In this document: piece after piece, positions 25,585-34,334 of the stretch
How the letters are laid out: each line of letters starts with the position of its first letter
Position numbering within the stretch: position 1 is the stretch's first letter
Notes under the pieces: model-generated
What the model was told of the DNA's origin: nothing
Databases searched by the model: none
Seen by the model: the letters and a program-made list of their open reading frames with translations, nothing else
Program-made: the position numbers and the translations under genes
NCBI GenBank assembly: GCA_036392375.1
Contig: DASVYC010000046.1
Span: 9,956 to 73,955, forward strand
Direction of reading: 5' to 3'
Length of the DNA: 64,000 nucleotides
Origin: JAFEBO01 sp036392375
Lineage (GTDB): Bacteria > Planctomycetota > Phycisphaerae > Phycisphaerales > UBA1924

Positions 25585-28349
25585 CCACGGATTCTCGCCA
25601 CGAACGGGTGAAGAGACTCTTTGTGCACGCGATCGAGATTCCCAAGACTGATCGCGAAGCCTTCGTCTCGCGCACCGCACGAGATGATGACGGTTTGGTC
25701 GCGGAAGTCATGCAATTGCTCGAGCATCACGACCGGCCGGCAGCGACGCTGCGGGCTGTCGTCGAGCGCGGTGAGAGCGCGGACACGGCACCCGCGCCGA
25801 CCCACCTCGGTCGATACCGGCTGCACGAGTTGATTGGCGAAGGTTCCACTGGAAGGGTGTTCTTGGCGACGCAGGAGGGTCCGCATCGAACCGTTGCGGT
25901 GAAGCTGCTGCGCGCGGGGTTTCGGTCTAACGAGCGCGCCGCCGATCGGTTCTTACGGGAAGCGGAGCTCCTCGCGCGAATGGACCACCCCGGGATCGCG
26001 CGGGTCTACGAATCTGGGATCGCGAGCCTGCCGGGCGGGGCCCAGGCGTACATCGTGATTGAGCATGTACCCGGGCTGCCGCTGAACCGGTACGCGGCGG
26101 TTCATGATCTGACGATTCCGAAGACGATCGAACTGATCGCCGCGGTCTGCGACGCGGTCGCCTACTCGCACGCGCACGGCATCCTCCACCGAGATCTGAA
26201 ACCGTCGAACGTGCTCGTGGACGATCGCGGAAACCCGCGGCTCATTGACTTCGGATTGGCGTTCACGTTACACGACGAGCACGGGACACAACCCACCCTC
26301 GCACCCGAGATCGTCGGCACACTGGCGTACATGAGCCCGGAATATGCCTCCGGGCTCATCCACGGCAGTCCCACAAGCGACGTCTACTCGCTCGGCGTGA
26401 TGGCGTACGAACTGCTCTCCGGACGACGCCCGCTGGAGATCGAAGGGCTGACGATCTGGGAGGCGATGCGAGTCATCCGCGAACACCGCATCGTGCCGTT
26501 GTGCGCGATCACTCCGTGTTGCGGCGTCGACTTGGACCTTGTCGTGCGAACGGCCCTGCAGACCGAGCCGCGCGATCGGTATCAGACCGCCGCGGATCTC
26601 GCCGCGGACCTCCGCCGCATCCTCGCCCACAGACCCATTTCTGTGCGACCGCGCACGGTTGGATATGTCGCGGGGCGGTTCTTGCGGCGCACTCGACGCC
26701 GGACGATCTTGACTGTCGTTGGGATCTCGCTTCTCGTGGCCAGCAACGCAACAGCGGTTCGCGAGCTCTTCCTGGCGCGTCACCGCGCCCAAGCAACCGA
26801 CTTGCTGTTCGACTACTCCAGCCGGTTGCAACGATTGCGATCCAGCACGCCCGACACGGACAAATCGACCGCACAGCTCGTCGAGCTGAGTCAACGCTTG
26901 CGTGAAACCCTTGCTTCATTCCCAGCGGTTGAGGCCCGACTCCAGGTTCAGATCGCCACGACGCTCGTCGCCGTATACGGACGCTTGGCCGACTCGGAGG
27001 GTGTGATCTCGCGATCTCGGTCCTTGCTCGCACAGAACAACTTCGACGACGATTTGAGAAGCGAGATCAACCGATCCTGGCTTTCGATTCAGGCGTTCCG
27101 CGATCGGCCGCACGAGGTCGACGCCGTCGCGGCGAAGCTCCTTGCCGAAACGAGCGAAGAAGGTGGCAACCCCGAGCTGCTGCACGCTCTGCACTGGGCG
27201 CTCGCAAGCCGAAAGGCATCCGACGGCGTGTTCGACGCCTTCAACGAGCACTTCTGCGAGCTTGAGCGGCTCGCACCATTGATGTCGCCTGAGCGGCAGC
27301 GCTACATCGCGATCGAGCACGCGGTCCTCAGATCCTTTGCACTGCTCAGAGCCGGAAGGCCCGTTGAAGCTGAGCAAGGCCTTCCGACGATGGACGAGAT
27401 CGCAGATGCGCTCGCGTCTCGGCCGGGGGCCCTTGTGTACCGCGACGCCGCCGACCTCCAGGCGAGCATTCAACTCTCTCTCGGTCGCGTACAGGCCGCC
27501 GAACGGATGCTCAAGCTGTGCCTGAGCGCCACGATGCCATTGTTTGAAGCCAAGTCGAGCGTCACCAACTCCATACGACAGCGTCTGGCCGGGCTGCTCT
27601 GGCTCAAGGGCGATATTGCGGGCGCCGAGATGCAGTTTCGGGAGCTGATCGATGCGATGGGACCTCGCGGAGCGAACGATCCGGTCGAGCATGCCAGCGC
27701 ACTGAATAGCCGCGGCGTCTGCCTCCGTGATCTGGGAAGACTCGACGAAGCAGAGGATGTTCTTCAAAGAGCTTTGTCCATACGGCTTCAAACCGGGGGA
27801 CCGGAAAGCAACGTGGTCGCGGACACGAAGCTGAATCTCGCTTCGCTGTATCTCCGAACCGGCCGAGGACTGGACGCTCTGCGTCAAGCCGAGGAAGTCG
27901 CACGCATCCGCGAGATCCGCGGCGAGCGCACCGCACACAAAGCGATCGAGACGCTCGCCACGCTGGGGCGAGCACGCGCATTGGTTCACGGTCCCGCGGC
28001 CGGACTGGCCTCGCTCCGCGCCGCTTGGAAAGCTCGCGTGGAGGCGGATCTTCTCACCCACTGGCAAACCGATGTCGCGGCCGAAGCGCTGATCGAGTGT
28101 CTGATCGCCAATGGCATGTTCGATGAAGCTCGCGATATCGCCGCATGGGAGTACGCGCGGTTGATCGAACTCGCGGGCAACGAGAGCGTCGCAGCAGCCC
28201 GTGCCGCGGCGCGTCTCGATCGCGTGGCTCAGAGCGCTCTCACGGATCCCGGCGGAATGACACAGTCTGGTTCGATCGTGCCAGTTGAGTTGCGTCCGGA
28301 AGGGAGCGTTCGGCCCGGCGGGCGCGATCCGGCTCACGGCGTGTACTGA
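25581..28349 (+). CDS. Ser/Thr protein kinase with membrane helix and TPR region
   Basis: 922 residues. A short N-terminal helical part (ERVKRLFVHAIEI, typical of sigma-linked kinases) leads to a Hanks-type kinase domain at about 78-360: GEGSTGRV, catalytic Lys in VAVKLL, HRDLKPSN, DFG and MSPEYASG. A single membrane helix lies near 375-393 (TILTVVGISLLVASNATAV). The periplasmic part is TPR-like (SRGVCLRDLGRLDEAEDVLQRAL, then LNLASLYLRTGRGLDALRQAEEVARI). I chose the GTG at 25581, which overlaps the sigma factor stop and has GGGGAC upstream; ATG 25566 is the alternative. Its expected target is the coupled ECF sigma factor. Confidence 0.9.
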   Translation: MTTDSRHERVKRLFVHAIEIPKTDREAFVSRTARDDDGLVAEVMQLLEHHDRPAATLRAVVERGESADTAPAPTHLGRYRLHELIGEGSTGRVFLATQEGPHRTVAVKLLRAGFRSNERAADRFLREAELLARMDHPGIARVYESGIASLPGGAQAYIVIEHVPGLPLNRYAAVHDLTIPKTIELIAAVCDAVAYSHAHGILHRDLKPSNVLVDDRGNPRLIDFGLAFTLHDEHGTQPTLAPEIVGTLAYMSPEYASGLIHGSPTSDVYSLGVMAYELLSGRRPLEIEGLTIWEAMRVIREHRIVPLCAITPCCGVDLDLVVRTALQTEPRDRYQTAADLAADLRRILAHRPISVRPRTVGYVAGRFLRRTRRRTILTVVGISLLVASNATAVRELFLARHRAQATDLLFDYSSRLQRLRSSTPDTDKSTAQLVELSQRLRETLASFPAVEARLQVQIATTLVAVYGRLADSEGVISRSRSLLAQNNFDDDLRSEINRSWLSIQAFRDRPHEVDAVAAKLLAETSEEGGNPELLHALHWALASRKASDGVFDAFNEHFCELERLAPLMSPERQRYIAIEHAVLRSFALLRAGRPVEAEQGLPTMDEIADALASRPGALVYRDAADLQASIQLSLGRVQAAERMLKLCLSATMPLFEAKSSVTNSIRQRLAGLLWLKGDIAGAEMQFRELIDAMGPRGANDPVEHASALNSRGVCLRDLGRLDEAEDVLQRALSIRLQTGGPESNVVADTKLNLASLYLRTGRGLDALRQAEEVARIREIRGERTAHKAIETLATLGRARALVHGPAAGLASLRAAWKARVEADLLTHWQTDVAAEALIECLIANGMFDEARDIAAWEYARLIELAGNESVAAARAAARLDRVAQSALTDPGGMTQSGSIVPVELRPEGSVRPGGRDPAHGVY

Positions 28350-28543
28350 ATTGGGACGGGATCTCACGAATGCACCGAGTCGGATCCGCCGCGTATATGC
28401 CATCATTCGAACGCGGCGCTGGACGTCGGTCCACGAGCTCGCACGCTCCGTCACGCAAGAACAACGGGGCGAATGGAGAGTGTTCGCAAGCATCGCTGCA
28501 GCAACGGCTCGTCGTGCCCCCCTATCATCGAACTCTGACAACC

Positions 28544-28888
28544 GGGGCCGATCGGTTTCGACCGTGCATGATCGGGTAGTCGTGGCGCGTCCAGGAGCAT
28601 GCTGGCCTGGTAAAAAGCATGTAAAAAATTGATTGCTAACAGCAATTACGCTCTCGCGGCCTAATTAGGCCTCGCATCCCGGCGTCAACGCCTGCTAGGC
28701 GTCGGGATGAAAACAGCAGGCTGGCCCCGCCGCGGCGTCACCGGGCGGCGGGGTGAGAAAACTCCGGCGACTGGGCAAAGGCGGATGCTGCTGAGGCAGC
28801 CGCCGCGCCGAGATCAATACATCAGCTACACGCGTAGAGGCGACTATCAGACTGTCACGGCACGGGGGTTCAATTCCCCCCGGCTCCA
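28544..28888 (+). ncRNA. ssrA: Transfer-messenger RNA (tmRNA), one-piece
   Basis: 345 nt. The 5' end GGGGCCGATCGGTTTCGACC is the conserved tmRNA start, and the 3' end GGGGGTTCAATTCCCCCC + GGCTCC + A forms the T-arm and acceptor strand. GGGGCCG pairs with CGGCTCC, with A28888 as discriminator; the next bases are TTC, so CCA must be added after transcription. The tag frame starts at GCT 28635 and reads ANSNYALAA before TAA. tmRNA rescues stalled ribosomes with SmpB and marks the product for ClpP-dependent degradation. Several pyrimidine/purine-complementary blocks between 28670 and 28840 fit the usual pseudoknots. Confidence 0.95.
28635..28664 (+). other. ssrA: tmRNA proteolysis tag reading frame
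   Basis: Resume codon GCT at 28635 and codons through 28661 give A-N-S-N-Y-A-L-A-A, then TAA at 28662-28664. The upstream AAAAAATTGATT corresponds to the A-rich lead-in that sets the resume codon. The final ALAA is the ClpXP/ClpAP recognition end, in line with the two clpP genes nearby. Confidence 0.9.
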
Positions 28889-28991
28889 TTCACATTGCCG
28901 AGTCTGCCCGATCGGCAACAGACGTCGGATTCTGTTGGCGGGCTTCGCCGTCGCGGCGTTTTCTCCAACCCGAACGCCGGTCCGACCGACG

Positions 28992-29531
28992 ATGCTGCCT
29001 GTCGACCATGCGTCGGCACGGGGTGCACGCGTGGGACGCGACTTGCTGATCTCGGTTCATCCGATCCATGTCGCCGCGATGCGGTCGGGGCGGAAGACCG
29101 TGGAGCTGCGGCGGGTTCGGCCAGCGATCGAGCCGGGTTGCCGGGTGGTGTTCTATGAGACGGCACCGATCTCTGCTGTGATCGCATGGGCCACGGTCGC
29201 CGCGGTGCATCGCGCCCCACCGATACGGTTGTGGCGGATGGTCGGCGCGAACTCGGCCTGTTTGCGGACCGACTTTTTGCGGTACTACGCCGATCGCGAG
29301 ATCGGCTTCGCCATCGCGTTCCACGGGTTCAGGCTTCTGCCGCGGCCGGTGTCGCGTGGTTCGCTGGCGCGGCGGCTCGGCAGCTTCCACCCGCCGCAGT
29401 CGTATCGGTACCTCGACCGCTCGCGCGTGGATGATCGGCGCCTGCTGAGCCTGCTCGCGTTGCCGCAACCGGCTCGCGTGGCTTCGCGCACGTCTCGGCG
29501 GAGCGCGGCGGCGCTCCCGAAGCGAGGGTGA
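28992..29531 (+). CDS. ASCH (PUA-like) domain protein
   Basis: 179 residues. The core reads LLISVHPIHVAAMRSGRKTVELRRVRP, then VVFYETAPISAVIAWATV and, near the end, the PPQSYRYL motif that is common in COG2028/COG4043-type ASCH proteins. The ASCH fold is a PUA-like beta-barrel thought to bind RNA; no biochemical role is assigned here. It starts 104 nt after the tmRNA. ATG 28992 is used; GTG 29032 would also give the whole domain, and no ribosome binding site decides between them. The C-terminus is Arg/Ser-rich. Confidence 0.72.
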   Translation: MLPVDHASARGARVGRDLLISVHPIHVAAMRSGRKTVELRRVRPAIEPGCRVVFYETAPISAVIAWATVAAVHRAPPIRLWRMVGANSACLRTDFLRYYADREIGFAIAFHGFRLLPRPVSRGSLARRLGSFHPPQSYRYLDRSRVDDRRLLSLLALPQPARVASRTSRRSAAALPKRG

Positions 29532-29662
29532 CCGCGGGACGCGTTGCAGAGCGGCGCACAAACTGGTAGAGTCCGATCGGGAAGCCCCGGGCGAGCACCA
29601 ATCGCGCGGGGACGTTTGTCGCTCGCGGGGCGTTCGCGCCGCGGGCGGCAAAGGAGTGCCGC

Positions 29663-30490
29663 ATGGACAACAACCGGCTGATACTGGTCGCAGCCGTCGT
29701 GACAGGTATCACCGCGACCGCTCTGGCGTTCGCGTATCTCAAGAAGGCATCGGTTCCGACGGCGGCCGCTCAGGTGGAGGGCTCGGTCGAGATCCTGGCC
29801 ACCGCCCGTGACCTGCCCGCCAACACCCGGCTCGAACCGGACACGGACGTGCAGATCATCAAGGTCCCCGAGGAAACCTTCGCGCAGCTCGCCAAGGCCG
29901 CGGTGAAGCGCAACGAACGGGCCAGCCTGCGCGGCCGCAAGATCGCCGGGCCCCTGCCCTCGGGCACGCCGCTCCTGTACTCCCACCTGGCCTCGGTCAC
30001 CGATTTGACGATCACCCCCGGCAGCCGGGCGATGACCATCAACGTGACGGAGGCCGGCGCACTGGGCGGGCTGGTGGTGCCGGGCGACCGTGTGGACATC
30101 GTGGTGTCGCGGCGGTTGAAGGATCAGGCCTCCGCCCCCACCGCTCCGCCAGGCTCGGCCGTGACGCCTTCCGGGCAGCTCAATCCCGATTACCTGCAAA
30201 CCATGATCACCGGCGCCTTGCAGAAGGGCATGAGCGGTTCCAGCGGCGGGGAGTGGGAATCCACCGTGGTGCTCGCCAACGTCAAGATCCTGGCCGTGGG
30301 CACCAGCCTTCAGAAGAGTCGCACCGAGATGCTCTTCGGCCAATCGACCGAGACCAGCACCGGCCGCTTCGGCGGCGGCACGGTCACCGTGGAAGTGACG
30401 CTGGACGAAGCGCTGCAGCTCATCAAGGCGACCGCCGGCAATAACCCGGTGACGCTGCTGCTGCGGACCGAGCGCGTCGAAGCACCGTAA
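29663..30490 (+). CDS. cpaB: Flp pilus assembly protein CpaB
   Basis: 275 residues: an N-terminal membrane helix (LILVAAVVTGITATALAFAYL), a SAF domain (VEILATARDLPANTRLEPDTDVQII to ITPGSRAMTINVTEAGALGGLVVPGDRVDIVVSRR) and the RcpC/CpaB C-terminal part ending in ATAGNNPVTLLLR. CpaB/RcpC is a periplasmic component linked to the Tad secretin. It is the first gene of the plus-strand Tad operon, with the FHA-CpaF gene 34 nt downstream. Confidence 0.92.
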   Translation: MDNNRLILVAAVVTGITATALAFAYLKKASVPTAAAQVEGSVEILATARDLPANTRLEPDTDVQIIKVPEETFAQLAKAAVKRNERASLRGRKIAGPLPSGTPLLYSHLASVTDLTITPGSRAMTINVTEAGALGGLVVPGDRVDIVVSRRLKDQASAPTAPPGSAVTPSGQLNPDYLQTMITGALQKGMSGSSGGEWESTVVLANVKILAVGTSLQKSRTEMLFGQSTETSTGRFGGGTVTVEVTLDEALQLIKATAGNNPVTLLLRTERVEAP

Positions 30491-30524
30491 CCCCCACCCC
30501 TCTCCTTTCCGGAGTACCCGCCTC

Positions 30525-32399
30525 GTGCGTGTGATCGTCCAGGACACACTAAAGAACGCGCAGTGGATTGGCTACGACGGCGTGGCGGGATTCTCCGTTG
30601 GTCGCGACAAGGAGTGCGCGGTCTGCCTGCCCTCGCAGTTCGTGAGCCGTAAGCACCTGTCGGTCGAGCGTGCCGCGGGCGGATGGCGCATGAAGGTGCA
30701 CGAGAGCGCCCTGCCCATCACGTGCAACGAAGAGGAGATCAAGCCCGGGCAGACGATCGATCTCAAGCAGGTCAATCAGCTCCGCCTGCCGGGGTTTGTG
30801 ATCAACGTTCTGTGCGACGAGGACGTGCAGGACGCCTCCACCAAGGAGATCGACGACATCAACGAGCTGCAGCGTGATCTGCACACGCAGCTCCTCCGCC
30901 GCCTCGATCTCCGCCGCCAGAGCCAGGCCTCGCTCCAGGCCAGCGGCGAGACGCTCGAACAGATCAATCACATCGTGGACGAGCTCCTTCATCACGAGTT
31001 CAAGGCTCGCATCTACGGCTCGGGCACCACCAAGCGTCGCCTGCTCGAGACCATCTACGAAACACGCCTCTTCCAGCTCGTTGCCCAGGACCAGCGCGAG
31101 ACGCTGACGCAGAAGGTCGCCAGCCCTGGCATGATCACGGCCCTCGAGGAAGAGGCCCATGCCTCGGTGCTGCGCCTGGCCCGCCGTCTTGGCCTGGGCA
31201 TGACCGCCGATTCCAGCGAGAACGACGTGCGGCTCGTCAACGAGAAGCTGCGAGAAACCCTCAAGCCCATCGTTGACTCGATGCCCGACAACGTGCTCTT
31301 CTACATGATCGCTCGGTTCCTCAAGAAGGTGCTGTGCGACATGATCTTCGGCCTCGGGCCGCTGCAGGACCTGCTCGACGCACCCAGCGTCAGCGAGATC
31401 ATGGTGGTCAGCCCGGCTCTGGTCTATGTGGAGCGCGCCGGGCGCGTGAGCCGCTCCAACCGCACGTTCCTTGGCGATGAGGCGCTGATGTCGGTGATCG
31501 AGCGGATCGTGGCCCCGATGGGGCGACGCATCGACCGCTCGACGCCGCTGGTGGACGCGCGGCTCAAGGACGGCTCGCGCGTCAACGCGATCATCCCGCC
31601 GCTGGCGCTCAAGGGCCCGTGCCTGACGATCCGGCGCTTCCCGATGCGTCGCATCGGTGCCGACGACCTGGTCCGCTGGGGCTCGCTGACTCCCGCCGCG
31701 GTCACGCTCCTGTCCGGCGCGGTCAAGGCCCGCAAAAACATGATCATCGCGGGCGGCACGGGCTCGGGCAAGACCACGCTGCTCAACGTGCTCTCGGCGT
31801 TCATCCCGGGCGATGAGCGCATCGTCACCATCGAAGACGCGGCCGAGCTCCAGCTCTCGCAGGATCACGTCGTCAGCCTCGAGACCCGCCCGGCCAACGT
31901 CGAGGGCCAGGGGGCGTACACGATCCGGGATCTGGTGAAGAACGCGCTGCGCATGCGCCCCGACCGCATCATCGTCGGCGAGTGCCGAGGCGCCGAGGCT
32001 CTGGACATGCTGCAGGCCATGAACACCGGCCACAGCGGCTCGATGACTAGCGTCCACGCCAACAGCGCTCAGGACGTCTTCAGCCGCCTCGAGAACATGG
32101 TGCTGACCGCGGCGGACCTGCCGCTGCAGGCCGTCCGGACGCAGATCGCGCAGGCTGTGGATCTCATCGTGTTCCAGCAGCGACTCAAAAACGGCAAACG
32201 CATGGTCACGCAGGTCACCGAGGTCCTGGGGCTCAACCCCAAGACCGGCGAGCCCGAGACCCGCGACATCATGAACGCCGACGCCCACGACGCTTCGCCC
32301 AAGCTGCGGGCCACGGGCTCGATGCCAGCCTTCATGGGCGAGCTGGTAGATCAGGGGCTGATCGATCTCGATCAGTGGTTCGGCCGGGCGAGCGAATGA
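30525..32399 (+). CDS. cpaF: FHA-domain fused CpaF/TadA-type secretion ATPase
   Basis: 624 residues from GTG 30525 (CCGGAG about 10 nt upstream). Residues 1-90 are an FHA domain (GFSVGRDKECAVCL, then the phospho-peptide contact motif SRKH), followed by a helical linker with conserved LxxxLDLRRQ and the CpaF N-terminal part (DMIFGLGPLQDLLDAPSVSEIMV). The ATPase has Walker A GGTGSGKTT near residues 409-417, the Asp box IEDAAELQL, Walker B-type DRIIVGECRG and the His box GSMTSVHANS. The FHA domain suggests control by threonine phosphorylation, probably by the kinase four genes downstream. Its stop overlaps the tadB start (ATGA). Confidence 0.93.
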   Translation: MRVIVQDTLKNAQWIGYDGVAGFSVGRDKECAVCLPSQFVSRKHLSVERAAGGWRMKVHESALPITCNEEEIKPGQTIDLKQVNQLRLPGFVINVLCDEDVQDASTKEIDDINELQRDLHTQLLRRLDLRRQSQASLQASGETLEQINHIVDELLHHEFKARIYGSGTTKRRLLETIYETRLFQLVAQDQRETLTQKVASPGMITALEEEAHASVLRLARRLGLGMTADSSENDVRLVNEKLRETLKPIVDSMPDNVLFYMIARFLKKVLCDMIFGLGPLQDLLDAPSVSEIMVVSPALVYVERAGRVSRSNRTFLGDEALMSVIERIVAPMGRRIDRSTPLVDARLKDGSRVNAIIPPLALKGPCLTIRRFPMRRIGADDLVRWGSLTPAAVTLLSGAVKARKNMIIAGGTGSGKTTLLNVLSAFIPGDERIVTIEDAAELQLSQDHVVSLETRPANVEGQGAYTIRDLVKNALRMRPDRIIVGECRGAEALDMLQAMNTGHSGSMTSVHANSAQDVFSRLENMVLTAADLPLQAVRTQIAQAVDLIVFQQRLKNGKRMVTQVTEVLGLNPKTGEPETRDIMNADAHDASPKLRATGSMPAFMGELVDQGLIDLDQWFGRASE

Positions 32400-33244
32400 A
32401 CGACGGGGCGCTGATCATCATCGCGGCCCTCTTCGGCGTGGCTCTGTGCCTCTTTGTGCTCGCGCTGCGCGAGGCGATCATCTCCCGTTACTACGCCGAC
32501 GTCGCGTGGGCCGAGGCCGCCGCGTACCGCGTCTCGCCGGAGCGGTACGACGCCCGTCGCAAGATCGCGATGTTCTACCTCGGCTTGTGCGTGGTGATGA
32601 TCCTCAACGTGTTGTTCTTTCCCGCGCCCGTGGTCGGCGCGGTCTTCGTGGTGGTGCTCTTCTTCGCGCCGCGGATCTACGTCGAGAGCGCGTGGCGCAA
32701 GCGCCGGGCTTTGATCGATTCGCAGCTACCGCAGGCGGTGCAGCAGATGGCCTCGTCGGTCGCGTCGGGCATGACCCTGCCCCAGGCGCTCGAACGCCTC
32801 GCAGACCGGGCGGACATGCCCATCCGCACTGAGTTTCGGATCATGAACAACCAGTGGCGGGCGGGCTCGGACCTGCCCGCGACCATCGAGGAGGCCAAGC
32901 GCCGTCTCGCCCTACCGAACTTCAACCTCTTCGCTTCGGCGCTGCTGGTGAACCAGCGCATGGGCGGCAACGTGGTGGAGACGCTGGAGTCGCTGGCCCG
33001 CTCGCTCGAGACCATCGACCGCATGCGTCGCGAGGTCCACGCCGCCACCAGCGAAGGCCGCATGAACATCAAGGTGCTGGTCCTGGCGCCGTTCATCATG
33101 CTGGGGCTGTCGTACATCATCGTGCCCGACGGGGTGCGGCTGATGTTCACCACCACCACCGGTTGGATCGCCCTGGGCCTGGCGATCACGCTCACCGCGC
33201 TTGGAGCCCTGTGGGGATGGAAGATCGTGAACGCCGATGTTTGA
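32396..33244 (+). CDS. tadB: Flp pilus assembly membrane protein TadB
   Basis: 282 residues starting with ATG 32396 inside the stop of the ATPase gene. It has membrane segments near residues 5-25, 57-92 and 225-278, and the T2SSF domain between them (LPQAVQQMASSVASGMTLPQALERLA, then NFNLFASALLVNQRMGGNVVETLESLARSLETIDRMRREV). TadB and TadC form the inner-membrane platform on which the TadA/CpaF ATPase works. It overlaps the tadC start by eight bases. Confidence 0.92.
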   Translation: MNDGALIIIAALFGVALCLFVLALREAIISRYYADVAWAEAAAYRVSPERYDARRKIAMFYLGLCVVMILNVLFFPAPVVGAVFVVVLFFAPRIYVESAWRKRRALIDSQLPQAVQQMASSVASGMTLPQALERLADRADMPIRTEFRIMNNQWRAGSDLPATIEEAKRRLALPNFNLFASALLVNQRMGGNVVETLESLARSLETIDRMRREVHAATSEGRMNIKVLVLAPFIMLGLSYIIVPDGVRLMFTTTTGWIALGLAITLTALGALWGWKIVNADV

Positions 33245-34229
33245 ACTCGCCCTCCAAACCCTGCTCACACCCGAGCAGTTCACGCTGCTCGCGGCGTGTC
33301 TTTTGGCAGGCCTGTCGGTCGCGCTCGCGGTCGCGGGCGTGCTGAAGATGTTCGGCGTCCTCTCCGGCGAGAACGGCTCGGAGATGCCGCTGGAGCTGTC
33401 GGCCGAGCTGCGCCGCGAGTTCAACCGCGTGCTTGTGACACGGGGCGTCAAGACCTCCGCCGGAGGCGTGCTGGGCGTGGCGACCGCGCTGATACCGCTG
33501 GTGCTGCCGATCTCGCGCCGCCTGCCGCTGGACGGGCTGCGGCGTTCATACTCCGAGCAGTACGCCCGCGCCGGCTGGCCGGGCGGTCTGGAGGACGACG
33601 AGCTCCCCGCGATCGCGCTCGTACTTGGCGTCGGCATCGCCTGCGTGCTGGGTGCCTTCGGCGCCTTGCTGCAAGGACCGCCGGGGCTCATCGTGGCCGC
33701 GTTGGTGGGTTTCGCGACCGGCCCGATGCTCGTCTCCGCGTCGCTCTCCGGCCGCGTGCGTGAGCGTGACAAGGCTATCACCCGAACGATCCCGTTTGTG
33801 CTCGATTTGCTGGTGCTCACCATGCGGGCCGGCGCGTCGCTGCAGATCGCGCTGCGTCAGGTGTGCGAGGACTACCGCGGCCACCCCATCGGCGTCGAGT
33901 TCGCCGCCACACTCGCCGACATCGAGCGCGGCTCGACCGCGCGGCAGGCCTTTGTCAACTTCGCCAGCCGCGCCCCAGTGCCGATCGTCAAGTACCTCGT
34001 GGACGAGATCGTGCAATCCGATGAACTCGGCCGCCCCATCGCCACCACGCTGGAACGCCTCGCCGATCAGACCCGGGTCCGCCGCGTGCAGGACGCGACC
34101 TCGACCGCCGGAGCGGCCAAGGTCGCGGTGCTGGCGCCCGGCGTGTTGATCCTGTTCGCCGTCCTGATCGTGTTGCTCGCTCCCTTCGGCCTCAAGATCT
34201 TGTTCGCCAACGAAGCCCCCACGCTGTAA
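33237..34229 (+). CDS. tadC: Flp pilus assembly membrane protein TadC
   Basis: 330 residues with four hydrophobic segments (about 15-40, 77-90, 120-155 and 295-320) and a T2SSF domain: TIPFVLDLLVLTMRAGASLQIALRQVCEDY, then VKYLVDEIVQSDELGRPIATTLERLADQTRVRR. It is the partner of TadB. Its start lies within the tadB end, so the three genes from cpaF are translationally coupled. Downstream is a 105-nt pyrimidine-rich spacer before the FHA gene. Confidence 0.92.
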   Translation: MFELALQTLLTPEQFTLLAACLLAGLSVALAVAGVLKMFGVLSGENGSEMPLELSAELRREFNRVLVTRGVKTSAGGVLGVATALIPLVLPISRRLPLDGLRRSYSEQYARAGWPGGLEDDELPAIALVLGVGIACVLGAFGALLQGPPGLIVAALVGFATGPMLVSASLSGRVRERDKAITRTIPFVLDLLVLTMRAGASLQIALRQVCEDYRGHPIGVEFAATLADIERGSTARQAFVNFASRAPVPIVKYLVDEIVQSDELGRPIATTLERLADQTRVRRVQDATSTAGAAKVAVLAPGVLILFAVLIVLLAPFGLKILFANEAPTL

Positions 34230-34304
34230 AGCCCTTCCCTCTCTCCCACCGTTCTTCCTCCTCACCCTTACCCACCTTTCATCACCTTTCCTTCACCCTT
34301 CCCC

Positions 34305-34328
34305 GGAGACGACCGAGCTCGCTCGGTC
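34305..34328 (+). promoter_or_regulatory. Ribosome binding site separated from its start codon by a hairpin
   Basis: GGAG at 34305-34308 is followed by GACCGAG-CTCG-CTCGGTC (34311-34328), a perfect 7-bp stem, then AGCACC and ATG 34335. As a linear distance, 26 nt is too long; with the hairpin folded, 8 nt remain, which is ideal. The preceding spacer 34230-34304 is a long pyrimidine run (CCTTCCCTCTCTCCC and similar). Confidence 0.45.
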
Positions 34329-34334
34329 AGCACC

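Noticed and set aside
30549..32288. Long minus-strand frame opposite the FHA-CpaF gene
   Set aside because: Antisense shadow; composition typical of reverse reading of a GC-rich gene and no family resemblance.
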